Part shown: positions 8,907 to 17,340 of the stretch, in pieces
Position numbering within the stretch: the stretch's first letter is position 1
How the letters are laid out: each line of letters opens with the position of its first letter
NCBI GenBank assembly: GCA_002332905.1
Contig: DDAM01000052.1
Coordinates: 1 to 64,000, forward strand
DNA: 64,000 bases
Reading direction: 5' to 3'
Source of the DNA: Firmicutes bacterium UBA2058
GTDB taxonomy: Bacteria > Bacillota > Clostridia > Tissierellales > Sedimentibacteraceae
Position numbers and translations under genes: made by a program
Notes under the pieces: model-generated
Told to the model about the DNA's origin: nothing
Database searches by the model: none
The model's input: the letters and a program-made list of their open reading frames with translations, nothing else

Positions 8907-8963
8907 TAGTGTGAAAAAAACACTTCACACTATTTACGATGCCACTACGTGGCATAATGGAGG
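8907..8963 (+). promoter_or_regulatory. Junction hairpins A and C with RBS, ahead of hydrolase gene
   Basis: Hairpin A is TAGTGTGAA with its complement (8907-8915 with 8924-8932). Hairpin C is ATGCCAC-TAC-GTGGCAT (8939-8955), followed directly by AATGGAGG. Because C contains an ATG in frame with the gene, the ATG at 8939 is structural and the real start is 8969. The stem of C is identical to the copy before cheW at 55091. Confidence 0.75.
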
Positions 8964-8968
8964 ATAAG

Positions 8969-9634
8969 ATGAAAATAGACAAAATTAAAACACTTGAAGT
9001 GTTACAAAAAAACTTTAGTAGTTTTATTGATTATGTAAATAATGACATAGAAGCCGTATCTATAGAAGATTTTAATTCTAATGAAACTATACTTATAATT
9101 ATTGATATGGTAAATGGTTTTGTTAGAGAAGGAGTGTTAAGCAGTCCGTATGTTGATAAAATAGCAAAGGATCTTTCAGAATTTGCTAAAAAATGCGATA
9201 ATTTAAACATACCTATTATTGCATATGCAGATACTCATGAGGAGAATTGTATTGAATTTAATGTTTTTCCTGTACATTGTGTTAAAGGTTCGTATGAATC
9301 TGAACTTATAGATGAGCTTAAAGAAATAAAATCTATTGTTAAAGTGGAAAAAAATTCTACTAACTCATTCTTAGCGCAAAACCCACTGGAAAAAATTAAA
9401 AGGAATATTAAAAATATATTAGTTACAGGCTGTGTTACAGATATATGTGTTAGAGATTTTTCCAAAACTATGAGGAAATATTTAGATGAAAATAATATAA
9501 ATGCAAATGTATATGCATTTGAGAATTTGATTGAAACTTATCATATAGAAGGTGTGCATGATAGACAATTAGAGCATTTATTAGCATTATATGATATGAA
9601 AAACTCAGGGATAAATTTAGTAAAAACTAGATAA
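8969..9634 (+). CDS. Nicotinamidase/isochorismatase-like cysteine hydrolase
   Basis: The 221-residue protein has the cysteine-hydrolase triad: D in IIDMVNGF (about 45), K in VEKNSTNSF (about 128) and the nucleophile C in VTGCVTDICV (about 160). HEENCIEFNVFPVHC lies where family members bind metal and substrate. The closest function is nicotinamidase, which deamidates nicotinamide for NAD salvage, but isochorismatase-fold enzymes vary, so the substrate is inferred. The start at 8969 was chosen over upstream ATGs because AATGGAGG lies just before it. It follows the interrupted dgt gene, with repeated junction hairpins between them. Confidence 0.82.
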   Translation: MKIDKIKTLEVLQKNFSSFIDYVNNDIEAVSIEDFNSNETILIIIDMVNGFVREGVLSSPYVDKIAKDLSEFAKKCDNLNIPIIAYADTHEENCIEFNVFPVHCVKGSYESELIDELKEIKSIVKVEKNSTNSFLAQNPLEKIKRNIKNILVTGCVTDICVRDFSKTMRKYLDENNINANVYAFENLIETYHIEGVHDRQLEHLLALYDMKNSGINLVKTR

Positions 9635-9779
9635 TATTTTTATTGTTTTCTATTAATTTTTATTAGTGAATTAGTTAGATATTTCGAGAAATATAAAGAT
9701 ATAATTAGTATTATGTATAAAAATTAGCTAAAATGCTTATAATATTGTTAATTAAGTTAAAAATAGTAAAAAATATGGC

Positions 9780-9807
9780 TTGAATTTATATAAATTTGAG
9801 CTATAAT
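9780..9807 (+). promoter_or_regulatory. Vegetative-type promoter of the clp operon
   Basis: TTGAAT at 9780-9785 and a perfect TATAAT at 9802-9807 are 16 bases apart. The CtsR box begins 12 bases after the -10 box, overlapping the expected transcription start, which fits repression of this promoter. The gap 9635-9779 is AT-rich with no other signal I can support. Confidence 0.75.
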
Positions 9808-9818
9808 TATTAAACAAA

Positions 9819-9835
9819 GGTCAAAGAAAGTCAAA
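9819..9835 (+). promoter_or_regulatory. CtsR operator
   Basis: GGTCAAAGAAAGTCAAA matches the tandem heptad CtsR consensus (RGTCAAA, three-base gap, RGTCAAA). It lies between the -10 box and the clpB ribosome site. ctsR is the second gene of the operon, so the operon should be self-repressed and induced by heat or arginine-phosphorylation control. Confidence 0.88.
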
Positions 9836-9858
9836 GTCTAATCAGGAGGTAAATTATT

Positions 9859-12471
9859 ATGAATACACAAAAATTTACACAAAAATCTTTAGAAGCAATT
9901 CAAGAAGCACATAATATAGCAGTTCAAAACCAAAATGCGCAAATAGAGCAGGAGCATTTACTTTACTCACTTTTGATTCAAGAAAATGGCCTAATACCCG
10001 AGCTAATTAAAAAAATGAATATAGATACTGTTTCAGTAAAAGACGCAGTTGAAAATTTGATTAATAATATGCCTAGAGTATCAGGGCCTGCAAGAGAATC
10101 AGGTACGGTTTATGTTTCTCAGGATGTAGATAAGGTTTTATCTATGGCACAAACACAAACCAATAGAATGAAGGACGATTTTATTTCAGTTGAACATATT
10201 ATGCTAAGCTTAATAGAAAGTCCAAATTCTAAAATAAAGGATTTACTTAAACGATATGGAATAGAAAAGAATAAATTCTTAGATGTTTTAATGACAGTTA
10301 GAGGTAACACCAATGTTACTACTGATACGCCTGAGGATACCTATGATGTTTTGGCTAAATATGGTCAGGATTTAGTTGAACTTGCAAAAAATCATAAGCT
10401 GGACCCTGTAATAGGCAGAGATTCGGAGATAAGAAATGTTATAAGAATTCTTTCAAGAAAGACAAAAAACAACCCGGTTTTAATTGGTGAGCCTGGCGTA
10501 GGTAAAACAGCGATAGCAGAAGGCTTAGCCTTAAGAATTGTCAGAGGTGATGTTCCTACCAATTTAAAAGATAGAAAAATATTCTCACTTGATATGGGCG
10601 CATTAGTTGCGGGTGCTAAATTTAGAGGGGAATTTGAAGAAAGACTTAAATCTGTATTGATGGAAGTCAAAAAAAGTGAAGGAAAAATTATATTGTTTAT
10701 TGATGAGCTTCATACCATAGTTGGAGCAGGTAAAACAGATGGTGCAATGGATGCAGGAAATTTGTTAAAACCAATGCTTGCCAGAGGTGAGCTTCACTGT
10801 ATAGGTGCTACAACTCTAAATGAGTATAGACTGTATATAGAAAAAGATGCTGCTCTTGAGAGACGTTTTCAGCCTGTTATGGTTGACGAACCAACTATTG
10901 AGGATACTATATCTATACTAAGAGGTTTAAAGGAACGTTATGAAGTATATCATGGTGTGAAAATTCAAGACCAAGCATTGATTGCAGCTACTACACTTTC
11001 TAGCAGATATATATCAGATAGATTTTTGCCTGACAAGGCAATAGACCTTGTGGATGAAGCCTGTGCTTTAATAAAAACAGAGATGGACTCTATGCCGACT
11101 GAGCTAGATGAAATATCTCGTAAGATTATGCAGCATGAAATTGAAGAGGCTGCACTAAAAAAAGAAAAAGATAATTTGTCTAAAGAGCATTTAGAGGAAA
11201 TTCAAAAAGAGCTTGCTGATATGAGAGCTCAGTTTAAAGAAATGAAAGCTAAATGGGAAAATGAAAAGGATGCAATTTCCAAGGTTCAAAAGCTTAGAGA
11301 AGAAATAGAGAAAGTAAATGTAGAAATAGAAAAAGTAGAAAGAAGCTATGATTTAAACAAAGCTGCTGAGTTAAAATACGGTAAACTTCCTCAATTACAA
11401 AAAGAGCTTCATGAGGAAGAGCAAATTGCAGAACGTGTTGAAAGCTCAAGAAGTTTACTTAGAGATAAGGTTACTGAAGAAGAAATTGCTAAAATTGTAG
11501 CTAGATGGACGGGTATACCTGTTTCTAAGCTAATGGAAGGCGAAAGAGAGAAAATACTTGGACTTGAAGATATCTTGCACAAAAGGGTAATAGGTCAAAA
11601 TGAGGCTGTTGAGAAGGTAAGTGAGGCAATAATTCGTTCAAGAGCAGGGATTCAAGATCCGAGAAGACCGATAGGTTCTTTCCTATTCTTGGGACCTACA
11701 GGTGTTGGTAAAACAGAGCTTGCTAAAACGCTTTCAGAGGCTTTGTTTGATGATGATAAAAATATGGTTAGAATTGATATGAGTGAATATATGGAAAAAT
11801 ATTCTGTATCAAGGTTGATAGGAGCACCTCCGGGATATGTAGGATATGAGGAGGGTGGACAATTGACAGAGGCAGTTAGAAGAAAGCCATATTCAGTTAT
11901 ATTGTTTGATGAGATAGAAAAAGCCCATCCAGATGTATTCAATGTTTTATTACAAGTACTTGATGATGGTCGTATAACAGATTCACAAGGAAGAACTGTA
12001 GATTTTAAAAACACAATTATTATATTAACTTCAAATATAGGTTCATCATATATACTAGAGGGTATAAATAAAGATGGAACAATAAGTGAAGAAGCTAAGG
12101 ATAGTGTTTATAAGATTCTTCGTCAGCAATTTAGACCGGAATTTTTAAATAGACTTGATGAAATAGTATTTTATAAACCGCTTGATAAGAGAGAAATATA
12201 TAAAATTGTTGATTTAATGGTAGTGGATTTACAAAAACGTCTAAAGGATAAACAGTTGACTGTCATTTTAACTGATAGAGCAAAAGAGTACATTGTTGAT
12301 GAGGGTTATGACCCAGTATATGGTGCCAGACCGTTAAAAAGATTTATACAAAGCCAAGTTGAAACATTAATTGCTAGAATAATAATTAGAGGCGATGTAG
12401 AACAAAGTAATGTTTTAGAGATTGACTATAATGGTGAAAAATTAGTAGTTAATGCTAAAACTTACAATTAA
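9859..12471 (+). CDS. clpB: Disaggregase ClpB
   Basis: This 870-residue AAA+ chaperone works with DnaK to pull proteins out of aggregates. Domains in order: N-terminal Clp repeats (1-145), first ATPase with GEPGVGKTAIAEG near 207 and LFIDELHTIVGAG, a coiled-coil middle domain around 410-530 that identifies ClpB rather than ClpC, second ATPase with GPTGVGKTELAK near 612, and a C-terminal domain with YGARPLKRFIQ. AGGAGG precedes the start. It heads a CtsR operon; clpB is often elsewhere in Firmicute genomes, so finding it as first gene here is of note. Length is normal. Confidence 0.97.
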   Translation: MNTQKFTQKSLEAIQEAHNIAVQNQNAQIEQEHLLYSLLIQENGLIPELIKKMNIDTVSVKDAVENLINNMPRVSGPARESGTVYVSQDVDKVLSMAQTQTNRMKDDFISVEHIMLSLIESPNSKIKDLLKRYGIEKNKFLDVLMTVRGNTNVTTDTPEDTYDVLAKYGQDLVELAKNHKLDPVIGRDSEIRNVIRILSRKTKNNPVLIGEPGVGKTAIAEGLALRIVRGDVPTNLKDRKIFSLDMGALVAGAKFRGEFEERLKSVLMEVKKSEGKIILFIDELHTIVGAGKTDGAMDAGNLLKPMLARGELHCIGATTLNEYRLYIEKDAALERRFQPVMVDEPTIEDTISILRGLKERYEVYHGVKIQDQALIAATTLSSRYISDRFLPDKAIDLVDEACALIKTEMDSMPTELDEISRKIMQHEIEEAALKKEKDNLSKEHLEEIQKELADMRAQFKEMKAKWENEKDAISKVQKLREEIEKVNVEIEKVERSYDLNKAAELKYGKLPQLQKELHEEEQIAERVESSRSLLRDKVTEEEIAKIVARWTGIPVSKLMEGEREKILGLEDILHKRVIGQNEAVEKVSEAIIRSRAGIQDPRRPIGSFLFLGPTGVGKTELAKTLSEALFDDDKNMVRIDMSEYMEKYSVSRLIGAPPGYVGYEEGGQLTEAVRRKPYSVILFDEIEKAHPDVFNVLLQVLDDGRITDSQGRTVDFKNTIIILTSNIGSSYILEGINKDGTISEEAKDSVYKILRQQFRPEFLNRLDEIVFYKPLDKREIYKIVDLMVVDLQKRLKDKQLTVILTDRAKEYIVDEGYDPVYGARPLKRFIQSQVETLIARIIIRGDVEQSNVLEIDYNGEKLVVNAKTYN

Positions 12472-12495
12472 AGGCTTGCATAGGAGGTAATTTAA

Positions 12496-12966
12496 ATGTC
12501 AAATCTTAGTGACGTAATAGAAAGCTTTATTAAGGAGTTAATTGATAATACTAATAATGCAACTGTAGAAATTCAAAGAAATTTACTGGCACAGCAATTT
12601 GATTGCTCACCTTCTCAAATTAATTATGTTTTAACTACAAGATTTAATAACGATAAAGGTTATATAATAGAAAGCAGACGTGGTGGCGGCGGATATGTGA
12701 AAATTTTCAAGGTGGATACATCAACTGATGCTCACCTTGAAAACATACTAAATAAAAGTATTGGATCTAGCATAACCTATAATAAAGCATGCGATATTGT
12801 AGATGTTTTTATAGAGAAAGAAATTATTTCTGACAGAGAGCAAAAAATTATAAAATCAGCTATAAGTGATAGAGCTTTTGGTAAAATATATTATGAGGAT
12901 AGGAATAAATTAAGAGCAGACGTTTTAAAGGAGATATTACTTGTCTTGCTCAATGAGAGTAATTAA
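12496..12966 (+). CDS. ctsR: Transcriptional repressor CtsR
   Basis: This 156-residue repressor of class III heat-shock genes binds the tandem heptad found upstream of clpB. The N-terminal winged helix-turn-helix is clear (LAQQFDCSPSQINYVLTTRF) with the glycine-rich wing ESRRGGGGYVKI near residue 60 that contacts DNA and senses heat. The C-terminal dimerisation domain follows. AGGAGG precedes the start. It is followed by mcsA with a short gap, the usual order for CtsR regulation, in which the McsB kinase releases CtsR from DNA. Confidence 0.96.
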   Translation: MSNLSDVIESFIKELIDNTNNATVEIQRNLLAQQFDCSPSQINYVLTTRFNNDKGYIIESRRGGGGYVKIFKVDTSTDAHLENILNKSIGSSITYNKACDIVDVFIEKEIISDREQKIIKSAISDRAFGKIYYEDRNKLRADVLKEILLVLLNESN

Positions 12967-12979
12967 AGGAGGTATAAGT

Positions 12980-13471
12980 ATGTTATGCAATGAATGCGAA
13001 AAAAATAATGCAACCGTTCATATTACTAAAATTTTAAATGGTGTAAAAACAGAATCACATTTATGTGAAGATTGTGCTAAAAAACAACAAGCATTTTTTA
13101 ATAATAACTTCTCTATGGAAAGCTTATTGTCAGGAATGCTTAATGAAGCATTTTCAGAAAAATGTTTGTGTGAAAATGATGTTTGTAAAACTTGCGGTAT
13201 GACATTTAATGAGTTTAGAGAAATAGGAAAATTTGGATGCAGTAATTGTATTTCAACATTTAAAGATAGATTGATACCGGCTATAAAAAATTTACAGGGA
13301 TATGATGTTCATACTGGAAAAATTCCGAAAAAAGCTGGTGGCAAATATAAAGTTCAGATGGAAATCGAAAAACTAAAAAAAGAGCTTAGAACTAAAATTG
13401 AACAGGAAAAATATGAAGATGCGGCAGTTATTAGAGATAAAATAAAGGAAATGGAAAATAAAATAGACTAG
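12980..13471 (+). CDS. mcsA: McsA, activator of the McsB arginine kinase
   Basis: The 163-residue protein carries four CxxC pairs (CNEC, CEDC, CKTC, CSNC) expected to bind zinc, then a UVR-type helical hairpin near the C-terminus (ELRTKIEQEKYEDAAVIRD). McsA binds McsB and CtsR and is needed for kinase activity. The start at 12980 was chosen since AAAGGAGG lies seven bases upstream; an earlier in-frame ATG at 12941 lies inside ctsR and lacks a ribosome site. The four-gene order ctsR-mcsA-mcsB-clpC is standard for Firmicutes. Confidence 0.94.
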   Translation: MLCNECEKNNATVHITKILNGVKTESHLCEDCAKKQQAFFNNNFSMESLLSGMLNEAFSEKCLCENDVCKTCGMTFNEFREIGKFGCSNCISTFKDRLIPAIKNLQGYDVHTGKIPKKAGGKYKVQMEIEKLKKELRTKIEQEKYEDAAVIRDKIKEMENKID

Positions 13472-13487
13472 GCTCAGGAGGTGTAAA

Positions 13488-14483
13488 ATGGATAATGATA
13501 TTGTAATAAGCAGTAGGATAAGGCTTGCAAGAAATTTGAAAAATTATAAATTTGCTACTAAAATTAATCAAGAGGAAGCATATAAAATAATAGATGAAGT
13601 TAAAAAAGTAATTGAAAATATTGATTTCACTTCAAAATTAGAATTTGAACTACACTATTTGAAGGATATACCAGATATTGAGCAAAATATATTAATTGAG
13701 CAGCATATTATAAGTCCACAGTTAGCAAAAAATAAAGATAAATCTGCTTTCATGATAAGCAAGGACAAAAATATTACAATAATGCTAAATGAAGAAGATC
13801 ATATAAGACTACAGGTTTTAAATTCTGGACTAAAGCTTGAGGAATGCTTAAAAACAGCTAATGAAATAGATGATATATTAGAGGAAAACTTAGATTATGC
13901 ATTTGATAAGGATTTAGGTTATGTTACATCTTGTCCGACTAACCTAGGTACTGGTATGAGAGCATCAGCAATGCTTCATTTACCTGCACTTTCTGTGACT
14001 AATCAGCTTGAAAAAATACTACTTGCTATATCACAAATTGGAGTTGCCGTTAGAGGTGTTTATGGTGAAGGTACCAAATCTATGGGTAATTTATATCAAA
14101 TTTCTAATCAAGGAACTCTTGGCGCAGAAGAAGAAACCCTATGCGGAAGAATCAGACAGATAACTATGCAAATAATAGAAAAAGAAAGTGCTACAAGACA
14201 GCATTTATTGGATAATAACAGGATTTATATTGAGAATGAAATATATAGAGCCTATGGAATATTAAAAAATGCTCGTATAATTGATACACAAGAGTCAATG
14301 AAGCTTTTATCAATTATAAAAATGGGTATAGAAATGGGTATACTTGAAGGTATGGATAATAAAAATATAGATAAACTAATGATTAAGGTTCAAGCTAATA
14401 ATATTCAAATGATGCTAAATGAAGGTTTTACTAAAAAGGAAAGAAATTTAAAAAGAGCAGAAATATTAAGAAATGAAATATAA
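13488..14483 (+). CDS. mcsB: Protein arginine kinase McsB
   Basis: This 331-residue kinase of the phosphagen-kinase fold phosphorylates arginines, marking proteins for ClpCP and inactivating CtsR. Visible signatures: the ATP-binding start VISSRIRLARNL (about residues 5-16), the active-site loop VTSCPTNLGTGMRAS around 146-160, and RGVYGEGTKSMGN with a glycine-rich turn. The length is slightly below the usual 350 because the C-terminal tail is short. CAGGAGG precedes the start. It lies between mcsA and the leader of clpC. Confidence 0.95.
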   Translation: MDNDIVISSRIRLARNLKNYKFATKINQEEAYKIIDEVKKVIENIDFTSKLEFELHYLKDIPDIEQNILIEQHIISPQLAKNKDKSAFMISKDKNITIMLNEEDHIRLQVLNSGLKLEECLKTANEIDDILEENLDYAFDKDLGYVTSCPTNLGTGMRASAMLHLPALSVTNQLEKILLAISQIGVAVRGVYGEGTKSMGNLYQISNQGTLGAEEETLCGRIRQITMQIIEKESATRQHLLDNNRIYIENEIYRAYGILKNARIIDTQESMKLLSIIKMGIEMGILEGMDNKNIDKLMIKVQANNIQMMLNEGFTKKERNLKRAEILRNEI

Positions 14484-14507
14484 ATTTAGGAGGGTAGGTT
14501 TAAAGAA

Positions 14508-14588
14508 ATGAAAAATAATAAGAAAGAAGGCACCGAATCCATGAACAAATCTTTAATGATTTTTTGTGCAATAGGTGCATGGATATAA
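14508..14588 (+). other. Leader reading frame and hairpin before clpC
   Basis: A 26-codon frame (starts MKNNKKEGTE, ends CAIGAWI) stops two bases before the clpC ATG, which itself has no ribosome site. AGGAGG lies 14 bases ahead of the leader ATG. A 7-bp stem (14537-14543 with 14578-14584) closes a long hairpin that ends six bases before clpC. A second copy with the same peptide frame, stop spacing and a covarying stem precedes the ParA-like gene at 44556. Translational coupling or attenuation is inferred. Whether the peptide is made is unknown. Confidence 0.6.
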
Positions 14589-14590
14589 AG

Positions 14591-17020
14591 ATGGCAAATG
14601 AATTTAATAATGCAGCTAATAACGTCTTAAAACATGCTCAGGAAGAAGCAGTTAGACTTAAACATACAGTTCTTGGAACAGAGCATATTTTATTGGGTCT
14701 AATGATGGAAAAAGAGGGGTTGGCTGGAGAAATATTAAGAAAAAAAGTTACTTTAGAAAATGTAAGAGAATTTGTAGCAAAAATATCTGGTGTCGGAACT
14801 ACTATGCCTAACTATATAACAGTTAGCCCTAGAACAAAAAATATTATCGAAAAAGCCAATAAATATGCAAGGAGCATGGGACTTAGCTATACTAGTGCTG
14901 AATGTATTTTATTAGGTTTAATTGACGAAGGCGAAGGTATTGGTGCACAAATATTAGCTAATTTAACCAATGTAAAGGAAATTTATGATGAAGTACTAAA
15001 ATCGTTAAGTATTAATAATTCAAATCTAGATATGAATAAAAATAGTGAGGAACAACAAAACAAAGGCAATAGAGCTATAGATAAATACGGTATTGACTTG
15101 AATAAACAAGCTATGGCTGACAAAATAGATCCTGTAATAGGAAGAAGTAATGAAATAGAAAGAGTAATTCAGATATTGTCAAGAAGGACAAAAAATAATC
15201 CATGCTTAATTGGAGAACCTGGAGTTGGTAAAACTGCAATAGCAGAAGGTCTAGCTCAAGAAATTGTTAAGGGTAATGTGCCTGAAATTTTAAAAAACAA
15301 AAAAATAGTTACACTCGATATAGCTGGAATGGTAGCAGGTGCTAAATATAGAGGTGAGTTTGAAGAGAGATTAAAAAACGCTATGAAGGATATAAAAAGT
15401 GATGGCAATATAATTTTATTCATAGATGAACTTCACACCATAATTGGAGCAGGCGGATCAGAGGGTTCAATAGATGCATCTAATATACTTAAACCTTCTC
15501 TTGCAAGGGGAGAAATACAAGTTATTGGTGCTACTACTATTGATGAATACAAAAAATATATTGAAAAAGATTCGGCATTAGAAAGAAGATTTCAGCCAAT
15601 AATGGTAAATGAGCCATCAGTTGATGATACTATATTAATATTAAAAGGACTTAGAGATAAGTATGAGGCTCATCATAAAGTAGTTATAACCGATGAAGCA
15701 ATCGAGGCTGCCGCTAAGCTTTCCCACAGATATATATCAGATAGATTTTTGCCAGATAAAGCAATTGACTTGATAGACGAAGCAGCGTCTAAGGAAAGAT
15801 TAAAAAGTGTAACCGCTCCTACTAATTTAAAGGATATTGAAGATAAAATTAAGGAAGTTCAAAAGGAAAAGGAAGAAGCAATAAACAGTCAAAATTTTGA
15901 GAAAGCTGTCATATATAGAGATGAAGAAAAAGAGTTGGTTGAAAAGTTAAACAATGAAAAAGAAGCATGGAAAACAAATCAAAATTTAAATGAGAGAGAA
16001 ATTGGCTATGAAGAAATTGCTGATATAATAGCAAAATGGACTGGAATTCCTGTTAAAAAACTTCAAAGTGATGAGGCAGACAGACTTTTGAATATGGAGA
16101 ATATTATTCACAATAGAGTAATAGGCCAACAACAAGCAGTTGAAGCGGTTGCTAAAGCAATACGAAGGGCGAGGGTTGGATTAAAAGATCCTAAAAAACC
16201 TATTGGAACATTTATTTTCTTAGGTCCAACTGGGGTAGGAAAAACGGAGCTTTCTAAAGCCTTAGCTGAAGTTATGTTTGGAGATGAAAATGCAATTATT
16301 AGAGTTGACATGTCAGAATATATGGAAAAACACTCCGTATCTAAAATAGTTGGATCTCCTCCTGGATATGTTGGATTTGATGAGGGTGGTCAATTAACAG
16401 AAAGAGTTAGAAGAAAACCATATAGTGTAGTACTTTTTGATGAAATTGAAAAAGCTCATCCAGATGTTTTTAACATATTGTTACAAATGCTAGATGATGG
16501 CAGATTAACAGATTCAAAAGGTAGAACTGTAGACTTTAAAAATACAGTGATAATTATGACATCAAATGTTGGCGCTAGTACAATATCTAGACAAAGAACA
16601 TTAGGATTTAGTGCAAATTCTTCTAACGAAGAAATAAGCGAATACGAAAAAATGAAGGAAAATGTACTATCACAGCTAAAGGAAGCTTTTAGACCAGAAT
16701 TTTTAAATAGAATAGATGAAATTATTGTTTTCCACGCATTAAATAAAGAAAACATAGAAGAAATAGTTTCATTAATGGTAAATAATCTATCAAAAAGATT
16801 AAGTGAATTAGGAATATCAATTGAGGTTGATGAAGGTGCTAAAAAACTACTCGCTTCAGAAAGCTTTGATATAAACTACGGTGCAAGACCTTTGCAAAGA
16901 GCTATTAGAAGAAAAATAGAGGATAAACTTTCTGAGGAAATTTTAAAAGGTACAATAAACAAATCAGATACAATTTTTGTTACAGCAGAAAATGACGAAC
17001 TTAAATTCACAACAAAATAA
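14591..17020 (+). CDS. clpC: ClpC ATPase, unfoldase of the ClpCP protease
   Basis: This 809-residue AAA+ unfoldase feeds substrates to ClpP. Order: N-terminal repeat domain (1-150), first ATPase with GEPGVGKTAIAEG, a short middle domain with a UVR-type segment (KEEAINSQNFEKAVIYRDEE) that McsB/MecA adaptors use and that separates ClpC from ClpB, second ATPase with GPTGVGKTELSK, and YGARPLQRAIRRKIED near the end. The start at 14591 begins MANEFNNAANN, as in homologs. No Shine-Dalgarno lies in front of it; translation probably couples to the leader frame ending two bases upstream. The last gene of the clp operon; a large palindrome follows. Confidence 0.96.
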   Translation: MANEFNNAANNVLKHAQEEAVRLKHTVLGTEHILLGLMMEKEGLAGEILRKKVTLENVREFVAKISGVGTTMPNYITVSPRTKNIIEKANKYARSMGLSYTSAECILLGLIDEGEGIGAQILANLTNVKEIYDEVLKSLSINNSNLDMNKNSEEQQNKGNRAIDKYGIDLNKQAMADKIDPVIGRSNEIERVIQILSRRTKNNPCLIGEPGVGKTAIAEGLAQEIVKGNVPEILKNKKIVTLDIAGMVAGAKYRGEFEERLKNAMKDIKSDGNIILFIDELHTIIGAGGSEGSIDASNILKPSLARGEIQVIGATTIDEYKKYIEKDSALERRFQPIMVNEPSVDDTILILKGLRDKYEAHHKVVITDEAIEAAAKLSHRYISDRFLPDKAIDLIDEAASKERLKSVTAPTNLKDIEDKIKEVQKEKEEAINSQNFEKAVIYRDEEKELVEKLNNEKEAWKTNQNLNEREIGYEEIADIIAKWTGIPVKKLQSDEADRLLNMENIIHNRVIGQQQAVEAVAKAIRRARVGLKDPKKPIGTFIFLGPTGVGKTELSKALAEVMFGDENAIIRVDMSEYMEKHSVSKIVGSPPGYVGFDEGGQLTERVRRKPYSVVLFDEIEKAHPDVFNILLQMLDDGRLTDSKGRTVDFKNTVIIMTSNVGASTISRQRTLGFSANSSNEEISEYEKMKENVLSQLKEAFRPEFLNRIDEIIVFHALNKENIEEIVSLMVNNLSKRLSELGISIEVDEGAKKLLASESFDINYGARPLQRAIRRKIEDKLSEEILKGTINKSDTIFVTAENDELKFTTK

Positions 17021-17102
17021 GAATTTAGTAGAGTAATTTTTAATAAAGTATGCTGTTAAAAAGCTTAGCAGGCGGTAAATTGCTTCGACCTACTGTGATG
17101 TA

Positions 17103-17260
17103 AAGCAAAGTATAGGAAGGTATATAAAAAACGTTTATGTGACTTAATGAGAGCTTCCCATCCAAATATTAGGAGATTATCTCCTAATGTTTTCAAAAAT
17201 CGAGGGAAGTCGAATTACGGAAACAGAAACGTTTTTTATTTTGTTCGCTTTACTTTGCTT
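17103..17260. repeat. Large palindromic element, copy 3
   Basis: Nested stems: 17103-17112 with 17251-17260 (10 bp), 17124-17136 with 17227-17239 (13 bp), CTTCCC with GGGAAG inside, and an apical stem 17168-17176 with 17180-17188 around TTA. It aligns with 3549-3642 and with the reverse complement of 3145-3278. The apical stem reads GGAGA/TCTCC here and GGGGA/TCCCC in copy 1, a matched change. It fills most of the 320-base gap between the convergent clpC and ATPase genes. Confidence 0.8.
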
Positions 17261-17340
17261 CACGTACAGTTTAACGGAGCAGTTAACTTGTTTGCTAAAC
17301 TCTAATGTAACAATATTTTTTGCTTTCAGCAGTTACTCAA

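Noticed and set aside
8939..8968. Earlier ATG starts for the hydrolase at 8939 and 8957
   Set aside because: The first lies in the C hairpin and the second in the ribosome site itself; similar false starts occur at 39447, 40284, 41105 and 45548 for the same reason.
11652..12014. Minus-strand frames inside clpB and clpC
   Set aside because: They mirror the conserved ATPase codons of the plus strand in both genes, with no ribosome sites; such antisense frames follow from codon bias.
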